Source: CAYXFD01 sp964464175
Lineage (GTDB): Bacteria; Cloacimonadota; Cloacimonadia; Cloacimonadales; JAJBBL01
NCBI GenBank assembly: GCA_964464175.1
Contig: CAYXFD010000013.1
Span: 13,434-77,433 of the forward strand
DNA: 64,000 nt
Reading direction: 5' to 3'
Part shown: positions 55,001-62,740 of the stretch, one piece after another
Layout of the letters: each line of letters starts with the position of its first letter
Position numbering within the stretch: the stretch's first letter is position 1
Notes under the pieces: generated by a model
Told to the model about the DNA's origin: nothing
Seen by the model: only the letters and a program-made list of their open reading frames with translations
Databases searched by the model: none
Position numbers and translations under genes: made by a program

Positions 55001-57550
55001 ATTTTTCTTGAAATCTTCCAACAGCTGTATCGCCTCCTTTCTCTTTCCGATTTTGTTAAAAAACAAAGCTTTGCGATCCATGAAGGCAACCCTGAGATCG
55101 TGAGCCATATTCAGAGGTTCGAGTCTCTCTAAATACTCACCGGCTTTGTCGATTTCCTTGAGCATCAGATGTGTCCATGCCAGGTTGATCATGACGCTGA
55201 TCTGCTGCCTTCCGGTAATGGCTATCTTTAGAGCCTGTTCCAGATCTTTGAGGCTTTCGGTGTATTTCTCACAACCGTTTTTTAAAATGCCTCTAATGTA
55301 ATATTTTTCAAAGATATCAGGAACGTTCTTTATTGAGTTAAAGAGCTGAAGAGCTGTTTTTACTCTTCCGGTCAGTTCCGAAATCTCCTGAAAGAGCATC
55401 AGGTCAGCAAGTACATCTTTTCTCAGAATATTCAGTTTTCCGGAAAAATCTAGAGAGATAATTCCGGAGATTAGCTCGAAAGACTTTTCATGATTCCCTG
55501 TATTAGAGTAGAGATTGACTAAAAGAAGAGAGTAATTGTGGATTTTTTCATAATCACCGGCTAATTTAGCATTGTCAATTATCCCTTCACAGATATGGAT
55601 ATCACTGATTGTTTCCTTCTTAAAATAATCGAGAGTCTGGCAAGCTATTTCTTTACGGGTTTTGCTGTGCGTTTCTGAATACAGCCTGTCTCTTGCTTCT
55701 TCAAATGCAAAATAGTAATAATCACCTTTCTTGATCAGGATATGATTGTTGATACATTCCTTCAATAAAAAGAACAACTCTTTGTTCTTAATTTCGAGCA
55801 GAAATTTTATCAGATTGTTTGATAAAGGTGTATGGGTTACAGAAAGAATTTGCAGCCGCTCATAATTCTTAGCAGAGATATGACTTAATTTTGCATATAT
55901 CTGATGTACGATCCTCTCGGGGAGGAAGTAATTATTCCAGTTGATCTTAAAATAAAAGCCATTCTTCTTCCAAAGTAGTTTGTTATTGATCAAATCTATT
56001 AATACTTCCCTGATATAACTCGGATTGCCATTAGTTTTCTCCTGGAGCTCTTGCGAAAAAGAATCAGGAACATTCGTGTTGAGCAGTGTTTCGACATAAG
56101 CTTTTGTCTGTTGGAAGTCAAAAGGAGCAACTTCAATATGAATCGGATGAATTAGTCCGCTGACACTGCCCGGATTGTCAACACTGAGGATGATCATTAT
56201 CCGGCTGAGTCTGACAGTTTTCGAAACGGAGTTGATAAAATCAATTGTTTCCTGGGTTAGATAGTGTCCTGCCCTGATTATGAAGATCAGAGGTTTTTCT
56301 TCGGACAAGCTCTCCATAAAATTCTTAGCAAAAGAAAAATCCTTTGCCAGATCCTTGCTGTTTTCAGTTAGTCTGGCTGCAACTTCTTCCGATTCATAAA
56401 GGAATTTATTCAGTTTGTCAGAGATGTTAACCAGATTTTTAGATATCTTGCTGTTATTGTCCAGGGAGGAAAGATACTCTTTTATCAGGGCAAAGAAAGG
56501 GTCTTTAAGCTGCGGGGAACAAGTATAGTCAAAAACATGATACTCATTAGTTAATAGGTGATAACTAAAAAGAGTCAGAATATCTGCCTTTCCTATTCCC
56601 TCTTCTCCGGAGAGAACAATAACCTTACCATTTTTTGCTTTTACCAGAGGGAGATAATCAAGCAGGTCATGCGTATTCTCTTCCCGGATTAAATAACTGC
56701 TGTTGCGTATCGAGTTTACCAGAGAGTACTTCAGAGAATAAGGGTATTGTTTTGTCTGAATTCTGTTAATATAGGAGATTATACTGGCGGAATCGGGGAA
56801 ACGGTCTTCGACATTTTTTTCCATCAGTTTCAGGATCAACTTCTCCAGCTTGGGTGGGACCGAGGGGTTGATCTCACTCGGGAATTTCGGGAAAAGACTC
56901 CCTTTGCTTCCGGTAATCATATCCGACAACTGCTCTAAAGAATAAGGTAAAGTGCCTGTTGTTACTTTATATAATGTTACCCCCAAAGCATAGAAGTCAC
57001 TCGCCGGAACTCCCTTTTTACCCCGGTAGATCTCGGGTGCGATATAGGGTAAAGTTCCTGATACATGCTGCTGGTTTTTATGAACATCAACTTTGGTGAA
57101 ACCGTAATCAAGGATCTTTACCATTGTACCGCCCTCTTCCAGGCTGTACATGATATTATCGGGTTTAATATCCTTATGAATAATATTCAACCGGTGTAAT
57201 TCATCTAACCCGTAACAGGTTTGCATAATGATTTGATACAAAGTATTCAGGGATGCGGTTGAGAAACTAAACTGGGAAAGGGTTTTACCTTCGTAAAACT
57301 CGCTCAGATAGTAGATGTGCCGATCACTGTGACCGAATTTTTTCACCTTTATCAGATTAGGATGCTCAATCTGAGTTATCAGAAACATATCTTCTGCTGA
57401 AAATTTTTCGTAAAGACTCTCAGAATCAAGTCTCTGAAAGACTTTCAGGGCGAATATCTTATCTGTTCGCAGGTCTTTAACTTTATATACTATTGCCCAA
57501 GCACCCATGCCAAGGCGTTCTATCACCTGATAGCGACTATCAATGATCAT
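52064..57550 (-). CDS. Ser/Thr protein kinase-ATPase-TPR-GAF-histidine kinase fusion
   Basis: 1828 residues with no export signal. Eukaryotic-type kinase ~1-265: glycine loop LGMGAWAIVYKV, Lys36, HKDIKPDN (127), DYG (148-150), APE and a DFYALG motif; it looks active. An AAA/STAND-type region follows at ~300-560. Its Walker A reads GEEGIGKAD (315-323), with Ala where Ser/Thr is expected, and the Walker B position (IFIIRAGHYL) lacks the acidic pair, so ATP hydrolysis is doubtful. TPR repeats occupy ~650-1200, then two GAF domains (~1265-1400 and 1410-1560). HisKA has His1587 in LISHELSTPLMV; HATPase has NAIRYS, DYGIGIPE and GGLGLGLATA. The layout is that of known bacterial PknB-ATPase-GAF-HK hybrids. 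GGAGG lies upstream of the ATG. No receiver gene lies next to it, so its partner is unknown. Confidence 0.93.
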   Translation of the reverse strand: MIIDSRYQVIERLGMGAWAIVYKVKDLRTDKIFALKVFQRLDSESLYEKFSAEDMFLITQIEHPNLIKVKKFGHSDRHIYYLSEFYEGKTLSQFSFSTASLNTLYQIIMQTCYGLDELHRLNIIHKDIKPDNIMYSLEEGGTMVKILDYGFTKVDVHKNQQHVSGTLPYIAPEIYRGKKGVPASDFYALGVTLYKVTTGTLPYSLEQLSDMITGSKGSLFPKFPSEINPSVPPKLEKLILKLMEKNVEDRFPDSASIISYINRIQTKQYPYSLKYSLVNSIRNSSYLIREENTHDLLDYLPLVKAKNGKVIVLSGEEGIGKADILTLFSYHLLTNEYHVFDYTCSPQLKDPFFALIKEYLSSLDNNSKISKNLVNISDKLNKFLYESEEVAARLTENSKDLAKDFSFAKNFMESLSEEKPLIFIIRAGHYLTQETIDFINSVSKTVRLSRIMIILSVDNPGSVSGLIHPIHIEVAPFDFQQTKAYVETLLNTNVPDSFSQELQEKTNGNPSYIREVLIDLINNKLLWKKNGFYFKINWNNYFLPERIVHQIYAKLSHISAKNYERLQILSVTHTPLSNNLIKFLLEIKNKELFFLLKECINNHILIKKGDYYYFAFEEARDRLYSETHSKTRKEIACQTLDYFKKETISDIHICEGIIDNAKLAGDYEKIHNYSLLLVNLYSNTGNHEKSFELISGIISLDFSGKLNILRKDVLADLMLFQEISELTGRVKTALQLFNSIKNVPDIFEKYYIRGILKNGCEKYTESLKDLEQALKIAITGRQQISVMINLAWTHLMLKEIDKAGEYLERLEPLNMAHDLRVAFMDRKALFFNKIGKRKEAIQLLEDFKKNIQPMESAAYYAKLGSFYNNLAFYYSNEKAYDEALQYFIIAKKMWERINYVRYLGMIYNNIGDLALRQGNTNEALKNFEKALKLCRSIEHTRCELLTNLNFGEAYIKLGNYQTAERYLLKAKLLLADCRDKSFKGAIIHNLAIVKSKVEGFNNYYQFIKENKPELLKNDITEINPLIKTYVHFLIDLGLFDLVSEILIKNTKLDYLSSQEEEFYFHSLGLLCLHNEDYNAALEHFANSLEFAQRNRSYYAQSILYTKMIECYLALKNITKARELFDKALKLTKTYNYSYWKLVLQILNAQIDLQDENINLRIVLRSLFGILEEIRENRLYHLELRVTKLLTLIYWELNIKRQAKKYLKLYRQTAISAIEGLPKKYQRHYKDITGIEEESPGSLPQIPIAGRNLYSFLPWQEQLYELLKLDDVERFKFFIGRMLNKLFAPHSYLLVLIDDYNKGQRPFFLHNFKEKDVYSTENEKLMKESIRANVIIQQEQLGKHLLYIPLRFKSIIVGCLVIGDQGELAFTRTELKAARELRLHLTSLLIRIRDISAISKDISQMKQLMIASNEIYSLKEIEKIEQEIISFSIDFVKGNRAFMIKKDLYGNFIYQIAMDSSQNLIQDHAYISKTVLSEVYNTRRYVYTMNAMEDNTFKNSISVQDYQLHSIFCAPLIINDEVHSLLYIDNFGETPRELIVNNDLIGIMLLQFSIALKNARQYKNLMKKNLELQSLDLAKTEFMGLISHELSTPLMVLQKYVTQLRHNDFPSREEKESITIKADNFLKRITDKINDIFNFTKYSLPSTINKNKMNVKDLLQIMVKEAEILAKERNMIFSLEVKDDLPLIEGNWEAFYLMIYQIILNAIRYSKDFGTIKVGARKSSFQNEEIDNKETVVIYVQDYGIGIPEKELENIFIPFHEIGDLLAHHSGTVEFKSGGLGLGLATAKKIAELHSGAISIKSIEGEGTTVFIMIPFSTLNGSIDASGKE

Positions 57551-57884
57551 TCCTCAGTCATCCTCCGTTGAAATCTTACCTAATAATCTTCTTTGCCTTT
57601 GTTTGTCAAGATTTCATCTGTTTTGGAGCCAGAGAGTGATAAACGACCCAAAAGCTGATGATTCATGGGAGGAGAAAAGGGTTGCAATGCCCGGCAGTTT
57701 GGTCAGTTCATTCCCAGCAGAAAAATCGCTCCTATCTCACGGTTGGAGATAAAATGGACACCTGAGCTCGATTTTCTCTCTGCTAACAAACATAGAGTCC
57801 AACTGCTACTCAGGATTAAGATAACTGAGTAGAATAGTCCCGGTAAAAATGTATCACTGTTTGTTCGGTAAAACCTACCTCCGT
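57551..57884. other. 334-bp intergenic region, promoter of the kinase fusion
   Basis: It lies between the secreted Asp-box gene stop and the kinase start, both on the minus strand. The only element I can support is the promoter at 57580-57609. No terminator hairpin for the upstream gene is obvious, and no short gene is seen. Confidence 0.4.
57580..57609 (-). promoter_or_regulatory. candidate sigma-70-like promoter of the kinase fusion
   Basis: On the minus strand TTGACA (57609-57604) is followed by TTATTA after 17 nt or TATTAG after 18 nt, placing the start of transcription about 20-25 nt before the ATG. The -35 is a full match; the -10 is moderate. Confidence 0.5.
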
Positions 57885-59897
57885 TTATTTGATCAAAAGC
57901 ATCTTTCGTGTTTCAGTCTGTTTATCCGTGCTCAATCTGTAGAGATAGATACCACTCGCTACCGGTTTATTGTTACTGTCTTTACCGTTCCAGACGGAAT
58001 AATGTTCTCCTGAAACAAGATAATCGTCAATAAGAGTAGTGATAAGCTGCCCTTTCAGGTTATATATCTGAAGCGAAACCTGCATCTCATCAGGAAGAAG
58101 AAATCTGATAGTCGTGTCCGGATTAAAGGGATTAGGGAAGTTTTGATCCAGCATTCCGGAAGGTATAGTGACAATTTCTTCGGCATAGGGAGGAGGAGAC
58201 CAGGTAAAATCGAGATCCAGAGAGGTGTACATAATAGTACCCCCTGTTGCAGGTCCATTACCGAGAATAGAGGAACCGAAATCGTTATCATCAAAGAACA
58301 TCAAATGTATTCTGTGCCAGTCATCATAAAGGTGTTCCACACTATCGGCAAGATACCAGTAAACAGGTAGCATGCCCGATAATTCGGGAGTTTCCGAAGA
58401 GTTGAGATTAATCGCTTCGCTCCAGCTCTCACCATAATCAGCGGAGAGAAAAATCAGGGTGTTGACAGCTGACCGGCTCCCTCCGGAATCAGCGGAGCTG
58501 CTATTATCGGAACTGGTTATCGCATATGTCTGGAACAGTGCTATCAGTTTGTTGTCTCTTTGAACGATACGGAAGTAGTTTTCGTGATAGGCATCTTCCG
58601 GATCGGGCCAATATACTGGCCAGCTCGGATTGATGATCAGACTACCATTATTATCAAACTCCGGGGGTATGCTCCAGGGCAGATATAATGATTCTCCGTC
58701 TTCGTGCCGGGGAAAGATATCCTTAAGGTAAAATGTTTCGGTGTTACGCTCAAATTTAACATGTTTTGTTGTCGTCATGCTGGGAAACCAACTGTTATCT
58801 TCAGCAAACAAGGCAAACATACCCTGGAAATGATAATTTCCCTGATCATCAATGATCGCGTTATGCCTATTCATATATATTGTATAACGCATATCCTGAT
58901 AGGGTTGATTACTATCATCCAGGAAATAGTTATCCGGATTCGCGACAGGAATAGTCGGATCACCAATAAAGAGAGTCCAGTCTCCATCACCATAGTTGTC
59001 ATTTTCTAAAACAAACAGAATGTTATCAGGATGATAAGGATCATTTGTGTCAAGCTTCTGGGTGTGTCCGACCAAAGCAACGTAGCCGCTGTCCCGTGAT
59101 ACAACCGGAGTACAGAATGTTCTGACACCTGCAGCATTCCAGATGTCGAGATAGGGGATAATCACTTCTGTCCATTGAGCAGGATTATAGACAGCTAAAT
59201 CCGTGGGGTTATTATAATCCGCGTAGATTAATCTCAAAACCTGCTGAGGAATACCATCAGGGTCATCTTCGTAGGAGGTGGCGAAAATATGAAGCCTTTT
59301 TTCACCGTTATGAGGAGAATCTCCGATAAACAAGAGAGGATTCTCCGCCTCTGCCAATACGAGGTATGGTTCATTCCAAAGACCAGGGAATCCCATAAGA
59401 CTGTATTGATCACAGGATAGATAGATGCCGGAATCGCTATGCCAGGCAACAAAGGGGTCACCGCTATCCTGATCAATATCGATGCTCGGAAATCCGGGGG
59501 AAGAGGATGGGTTAAGGTCAATTAAGCTTGGTCCGGCGGTTATCATACCATCTTCGCTGTAGCTGTAATATATGTTGCGAAGAGATCCTGCTGAAGGTGA
59601 TGCCTGATATGCAAAGTATAAACCACCCCCCGGATGCATACCGGCAGGAGATGGCTGAAGACGGATAGGGATTGAAGTAAACCCTCCCGGGAAGTAATCG
59701 TACCAGGATGCCATTATAGGCAACGGTTCTATATTAAAAGAATACTCCGGGGGACGGTGAAGTAATGCACCGCTGTCATCGAAAGTGACATGGTTTATAT
59801 GGGTGGTACTTTGAGGATTGTCTGTTCCTCTGGTTTCGCCTGGAAATAAACAGGATATTAATGCTAAGACGAGTGTGATCAATAAAAGCTTTTTCAT
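57885..59897 (-). CDS. secreted Asp-box (BNR-like) protein with sorting domain
   Basis: 670 residues. Signal peptide ~1-22 (ends LFPGET). The body shows beta-propeller character, with an Asp-box SADYGESWS (S-x-D-x-G-x-x-W) near residue 505 and related repeats such as YYSYSEDGMITAG and FVAWHSDSGIYLS, as in sialidase-like and BNR proteins. Sialidase catalytic arginines are not recognisable, so a binding or other glycan-related role is equally possible. The sorting domain runs from FPNPFNPDTT to KMLLIK. GGAGG precedes the ATG. It appears monocistronic. Confidence 0.75.
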   Translation of the reverse strand: MKKLLLITLVLALISCLFPGETRGTDNPQSTTHINHVTFDDSGALLHRPPEYSFNIEPLPIMASWYDYFPGGFTSIPIRLQPSPAGMHPGGGLYFAYQASPSAGSLRNIYYSYSEDGMITAGPSLIDLNPSSSPGFPSIDIDQDSGDPFVAWHSDSGIYLSCDQYSLMGFPGLWNEPYLVLAEAENPLLFIGDSPHNGEKRLHIFATSYEDDPDGIPQQVLRLIYADYNNPTDLAVYNPAQWTEVIIPYLDIWNAAGVRTFCTPVVSRDSGYVALVGHTQKLDTNDPYHPDNILFVLENDNYGDGDWTLFIGDPTIPVANPDNYFLDDSNQPYQDMRYTIYMNRHNAIIDDQGNYHFQGMFALFAEDNSWFPSMTTTKHVKFERNTETFYLKDIFPRHEDGESLYLPWSIPPEFDNNGSLIINPSWPVYWPDPEDAYHENYFRIVQRDNKLIALFQTYAITSSDNSSSADSGGSRSAVNTLIFLSADYGESWSEAINLNSSETPELSGMLPVYWYLADSVEHLYDDWHRIHLMFFDDNDFGSSILGNGPATGGTIMYTSLDLDFTWSPPPYAEEIVTIPSGMLDQNFPNPFNPDTTIRFLLPDEMQVSLQIYNLKGQLITTLIDDYLVSGEHYSVWNGKDSNNKPVASGIYLYRLSTDKQTETRKMLLIK

Positions 59898-60380
59898 TTT
59901 TTGCCTCCTTAAATTGATAAAACTGATCAGGTAAAATTAGTTCTGAGGGCAGAGTATCTCTGTTTGGTTTTCAGGGTAATGCCTTATTCGGGATCCCTCC
60001 AATTTTATGTTAAAGTATTGAGTAAATGTAAAAGGGAGGAGTAATCTCTTCATTGATTGGAACAAGAGAAAAAATCCGTGAGCTGTTCAACATCGCTTAT
60101 CTCCCTTTTTGTAATGACTAATTTACCACATACTTGTTATGATAAGTTCTTTCCGAATGCAACCCTATTAAAATAAGATACCTGAAAATGTCAACAAATA
60201 TATTGAAACATATCCTGATGATAATGTTGCGGGGAAACAATGACGTAAAAATAAAATGAATTTACTTGCTAAATAGATTTAACAAAGGTTGTCGGGAAGA
60301 ATGCTATGACTGCTTTGCTTGAAAACTTCAGGTAATTATCTCATTAGTTTGCTTTAGAAAACGGTATGTCTCAATTCGGC
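59898..60380. other. 483-bp intergenic region
   Basis: No gene is supported. A TTGACA on the minus strand (60194-60189) with an AT-rich TTAATA 17 nt later could be a distant promoter for the Asp-box protein, giving a leader of about 270 nt. No stable terminator or RNA gene is evident. Confidence 0.3.
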
Positions 60381-60944
60381 TTAATCCCACACCACGATCT
60401 GACCTGTCCTGACCCCGTGTTTTTCGGTAAAACCGGCATTCACTTCGATAACATACAAGACCGGTTCCGGGCTCCTGATAGTTTCCTCGCTGAAGGGGGT
60501 GGTATGAGTAGCAATATGAGCGATAGAGCGGTCTTCTCTGACAAATATCATATCGAGAGGGATATAAGTGTTTCTCATCCACATTTCAATATTATGAGAC
60601 TGAGGGAAGATAAAGAGCATACCTCTGTTTTCTTCCATTGATTGACGATACATCAGACCCTGGGTTCGCGAGGATAGATCAGCAGCTATTTCCAGCTCGA
60701 TCGTTGTGATCAAACTGCCGTTCGGATCGAGAAACCGCAATTCTCCGTCTTTACGGAAGCGCGGCTCTTCCCGTAGTGATTCGTTATCTGTTTGTTCAGC
60801 CGTTTTGTTGAAGCTCGACAGGTAAAGGTAGATGCCGATTAACAATAGCAGAGCAAAAAAATAGATCATGATCTTCTTTACCTCAAAATTAGAAGAGCTT
60901 TTTCCCTGGATTGATTTGTAACCCTTTTTCCTTCTTTTCGTCAT
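60381..60944 (-). CDS. DUF192 family membrane-anchored protein
   Basis: 187 residues. Basic N-terminus (MTKRRKKGYK), then one membrane helix (~25-43), then a DUF192 domain (~65-187) with GLMYRQSMEENRGMLFIFP, MWMRNTYIPLDMIFV and a C-terminal HGVRTGQIVVWD. DUF192 proteins (COG1430) are usually exported single domains; the function is not established. AAGGA precedes the ATG. The gene follows the NusG-domain-II gene after about 50 nt. A divergent copy lies upstream at 61981. Confidence 0.85.
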   Translation of the reverse strand: MTKRRKKGYKSIQGKSSSNFEVKKIMIYFFALLLLIGIYLYLSSFNKTAEQTDNESLREEPRFRKDGELRFLDPNGSLITTIELEIAADLSSRTQGLMYRQSMEENRGMLFIFPQSHNIEMWMRNTYIPLDMIFVREDRSIAHIATHTTPFSEETIRSPEPVLYVIEVNAGFTEKHGVRTGQIVVWD

Positions 60945-60993
60945 CTTATTATCCTTCCTTTTGGCATTGCATTCAGAAATTTGAACCTTATGT

Positions 60994-61359
60994 TCATCTG
61001 GTTATCATGATATCGATCTCTTTTTGTCGTTTAATGATCAAGGCGATTTTCTCAGGAGCACAGATGATAGGGATTTTCTTGCTGTAACCTTGTTTAACAC
61101 AAATTTGGTTGCTGCAGATAGATTCTTTCATTCTAACCCTGCCGTTATTGATCTCAACCGTAATACCGTCTGCCAGAAGAATCAACTGATCCTTACCCAG
61201 ATCATAGGACCCCTGGAGCTGATTATCACGATAGATCTCCAACTTAGTCCGATTATCATTCGCTCGCAGATAGAAAACTGAGGACAGAGCAAGAATGATC
61301 ATAACGATCATGAGAATCTTATCCGGCAGAGTGATAATCGATAGTATCGGCTTTATCAT
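60994..61359 (-). CDS. NusG domain II-containing protein (membrane-anchored)
   Basis: 121 residues. One N-terminal membrane helix (~10-30) is followed by a domain matching NusG_II: ESICSNQICVKQGYSKKIPI has the SxCxxxxCVxQG core with two cysteines, then ICAPEKIALII. In other bacteria this small exported domain lies next to thiamine/FAD or membrane-energy genes; its role is unknown. The Cys pair could form a disulfide or bind a metal. Weak ribosome binding site. It shares its strand with the DUF192 genes. Confidence 0.85.
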   Translation of the reverse strand: MIKPILSIITLPDKILMIVMIILALSSVFYLRANDNRTKLEIYRDNQLQGSYDLGKDQLILLADGITVEINNGRVRMKESICSNQICVKQGYSKKIPIICAPEKIALIIKRQKEIDIMITR

Positions 61360-61980
61360 AACTCTAAGTCTTCATTTTTTCTAAGGTTGAACATGTATCG
61401 TGGTGAAGAATTTTTTGACCACGCTATTTGATCGTTCACTGTGTTTTATATAATTAACGGATTTCTCTCAGCCTGCAAATTGAGAGCAGAGAGAGATTAT
61501 CCGGGATAATCACTTTAACTAAATTCCAGAGCTTTGCATTTGATTTCATCTTCAATATACCAATCATTTTCTGTTCATTACTAACCGTCAGCTTTCCGTC
61601 AATTTCATTATGCTTTAGCTAATTGACTATTAGTTTCAGGCAAATCTGTCAACAGTTATTTCCGTTACCGGGGCGCTCATTCTGTTATCTGACATAATCA
61701 TTGTTAGCCATTCCAACTGCACAGTTATCCTGGAGGAGGGGTTGAATTTTTCTTCTTTATCTCGGAGTTTTCGAAGGAAGAAGGATAATCCTGTTGTAAT
61801 TATTTTTCCGGAAGGAAAAAAGGAGATAAATATTGGAGAGCAGAGAGGATATCCACAGTTGGATCGATCAAACCTTACAAATACTCTCTGATTTCCCTGA
61901 GAGATACTGAGGGTAATTCACAGAAGAGTGAGAGGGAGCAGAACCAGAGAATTTGCTGGATGATAAAAGTCACAAACAGA
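61360..61980. other. 621-bp intergenic region with palindromes
   Basis: No gene seen. It holds the 17-bp dyad at 61495-61511, a 6-bp stem CTCTCA/TGAGAG at about 61467-61485 just before it, and a 7-bp AT-rich inverted repeat at 61803-61820. The region should contain the promoter for the NusG_II-DUF192 pair and the end of the second DUF192 gene. Confidence 0.35.
61495..61511. promoter_or_regulatory. 17-bp perfect dyad, possible operator
   Basis: GATTATCC-G-GGATAATC, 8-bp arms around one central G, about 135 nt upstream of the NusG_II start. A one-base centre cannot form a hairpin, so DNA-binding by a dimer is the more likely role, if any. Confidence 0.35.
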
Positions 61981-62529
61981 TTAAAACCATTCGATTACGT
62001 ATCCCGATCTGATATTATTCTGGTTTGTAAAGCCGGGAGGAAGTTCAAGCAGATATTTAGTTGGTTCAATACTAAAAAGACTGGTAGCTCGAGAAGCAAT
62101 TCTGGCGATGGAATTGTCTTCCCTCACAAAGACGAGGTCTGTTGGTTTATAAGCATTTCTTGGAAAAGTTCTGAAATTATGGGGGAAATCAAAAATATAG
62201 AGCGCACCTAGATCTTCATCGTAATACTTGTTAATCTCTGAGCTATGAAAGAGTCTATGGTCTCCACTGAATATCCGAATATCGATTGAAGCGACATAAT
62301 CCCCCTTGTCGCTAATAATAGTCAACTTGCTATCAGTGCTTACTATAGATCCTTTATATGATTTTGGACAAAAACTACTCTCCTGATCTCTTAGGCAGAT
62401 TAGGTCAACATACATTGCGACTAATAGCAATAAAACAACCCCTGAATATATGACAATCTTTTGATATTCAGCAGTCACTAATTTCTTGTCAGATAAGACT
62501 TTATAGCCATTTTTCCTTTTTCTTTTCAT
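61981..62529 (-). CDS. diverged DUF192 paralogue
   Basis: 182 residues, clearly a copy of the DUF192 protein at 60381: both start with a basic stretch and GYK, have one membrane helix, and share FVREDxSIAxIA and the C-terminal WF/WD ending. The family core is eroded: the MWMRNT block of the paralogue is RTFPRNAY here, and the GLMYRxSM segment is gone. The ancestral function is probably lost or changed. Weak ribosome binding site, but the frame is open for its whole length, so it is retained. Confidence 0.75.
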   Translation of the reverse strand: MKRKRKNGYKVLSDKKLVTAEYQKIVIYSGVVLLLLVAMYVDLICLRDQESSFCPKSYKGSIVSTDSKLTIISDKGDYVASIDIRIFSGDHRLFHSSEINKYYDEDLGALYIFDFPHNFRTFPRNAYKPTDLVFVREDNSIARIASRATSLFSIEPTKYLLELPPGFTNQNNIRSGYVIEWF

Positions 62530-62740
62530 GGTTTTTCTCGCTTATTATCGAATCTATTTAATCTTTCTCTTTCTTGTTTTACTGGAAATCGTTCGGTAAT
62601 CTCTCGGCAAGCATCTCCTCTTTAGCTTATTTATGGCATAGTTGTAATGTACAGCAAAAGAAATCGATGAGAAAAGGGAATCTATAAACAGGAAATAGAG
62701 CAGGGAATGAAAGCAGAATGAGATTAAGCATTCTTTTCAA

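Noticed and set aside
55115..55127. GGTTCGAGTCTC, resembling a tRNA T-arm
   Set aside because: It is inside the TPR part of the kinase fusion, and no acceptor stem, D-arm or anticodon arm surrounds it.
61803..61820. TTTTTCC-GGAA-GGAAAAA hairpin as a terminator
   Set aside because: The stem is mostly A-T and no G+C-rich stem precedes a T-run, so it is unlikely to stop transcription.
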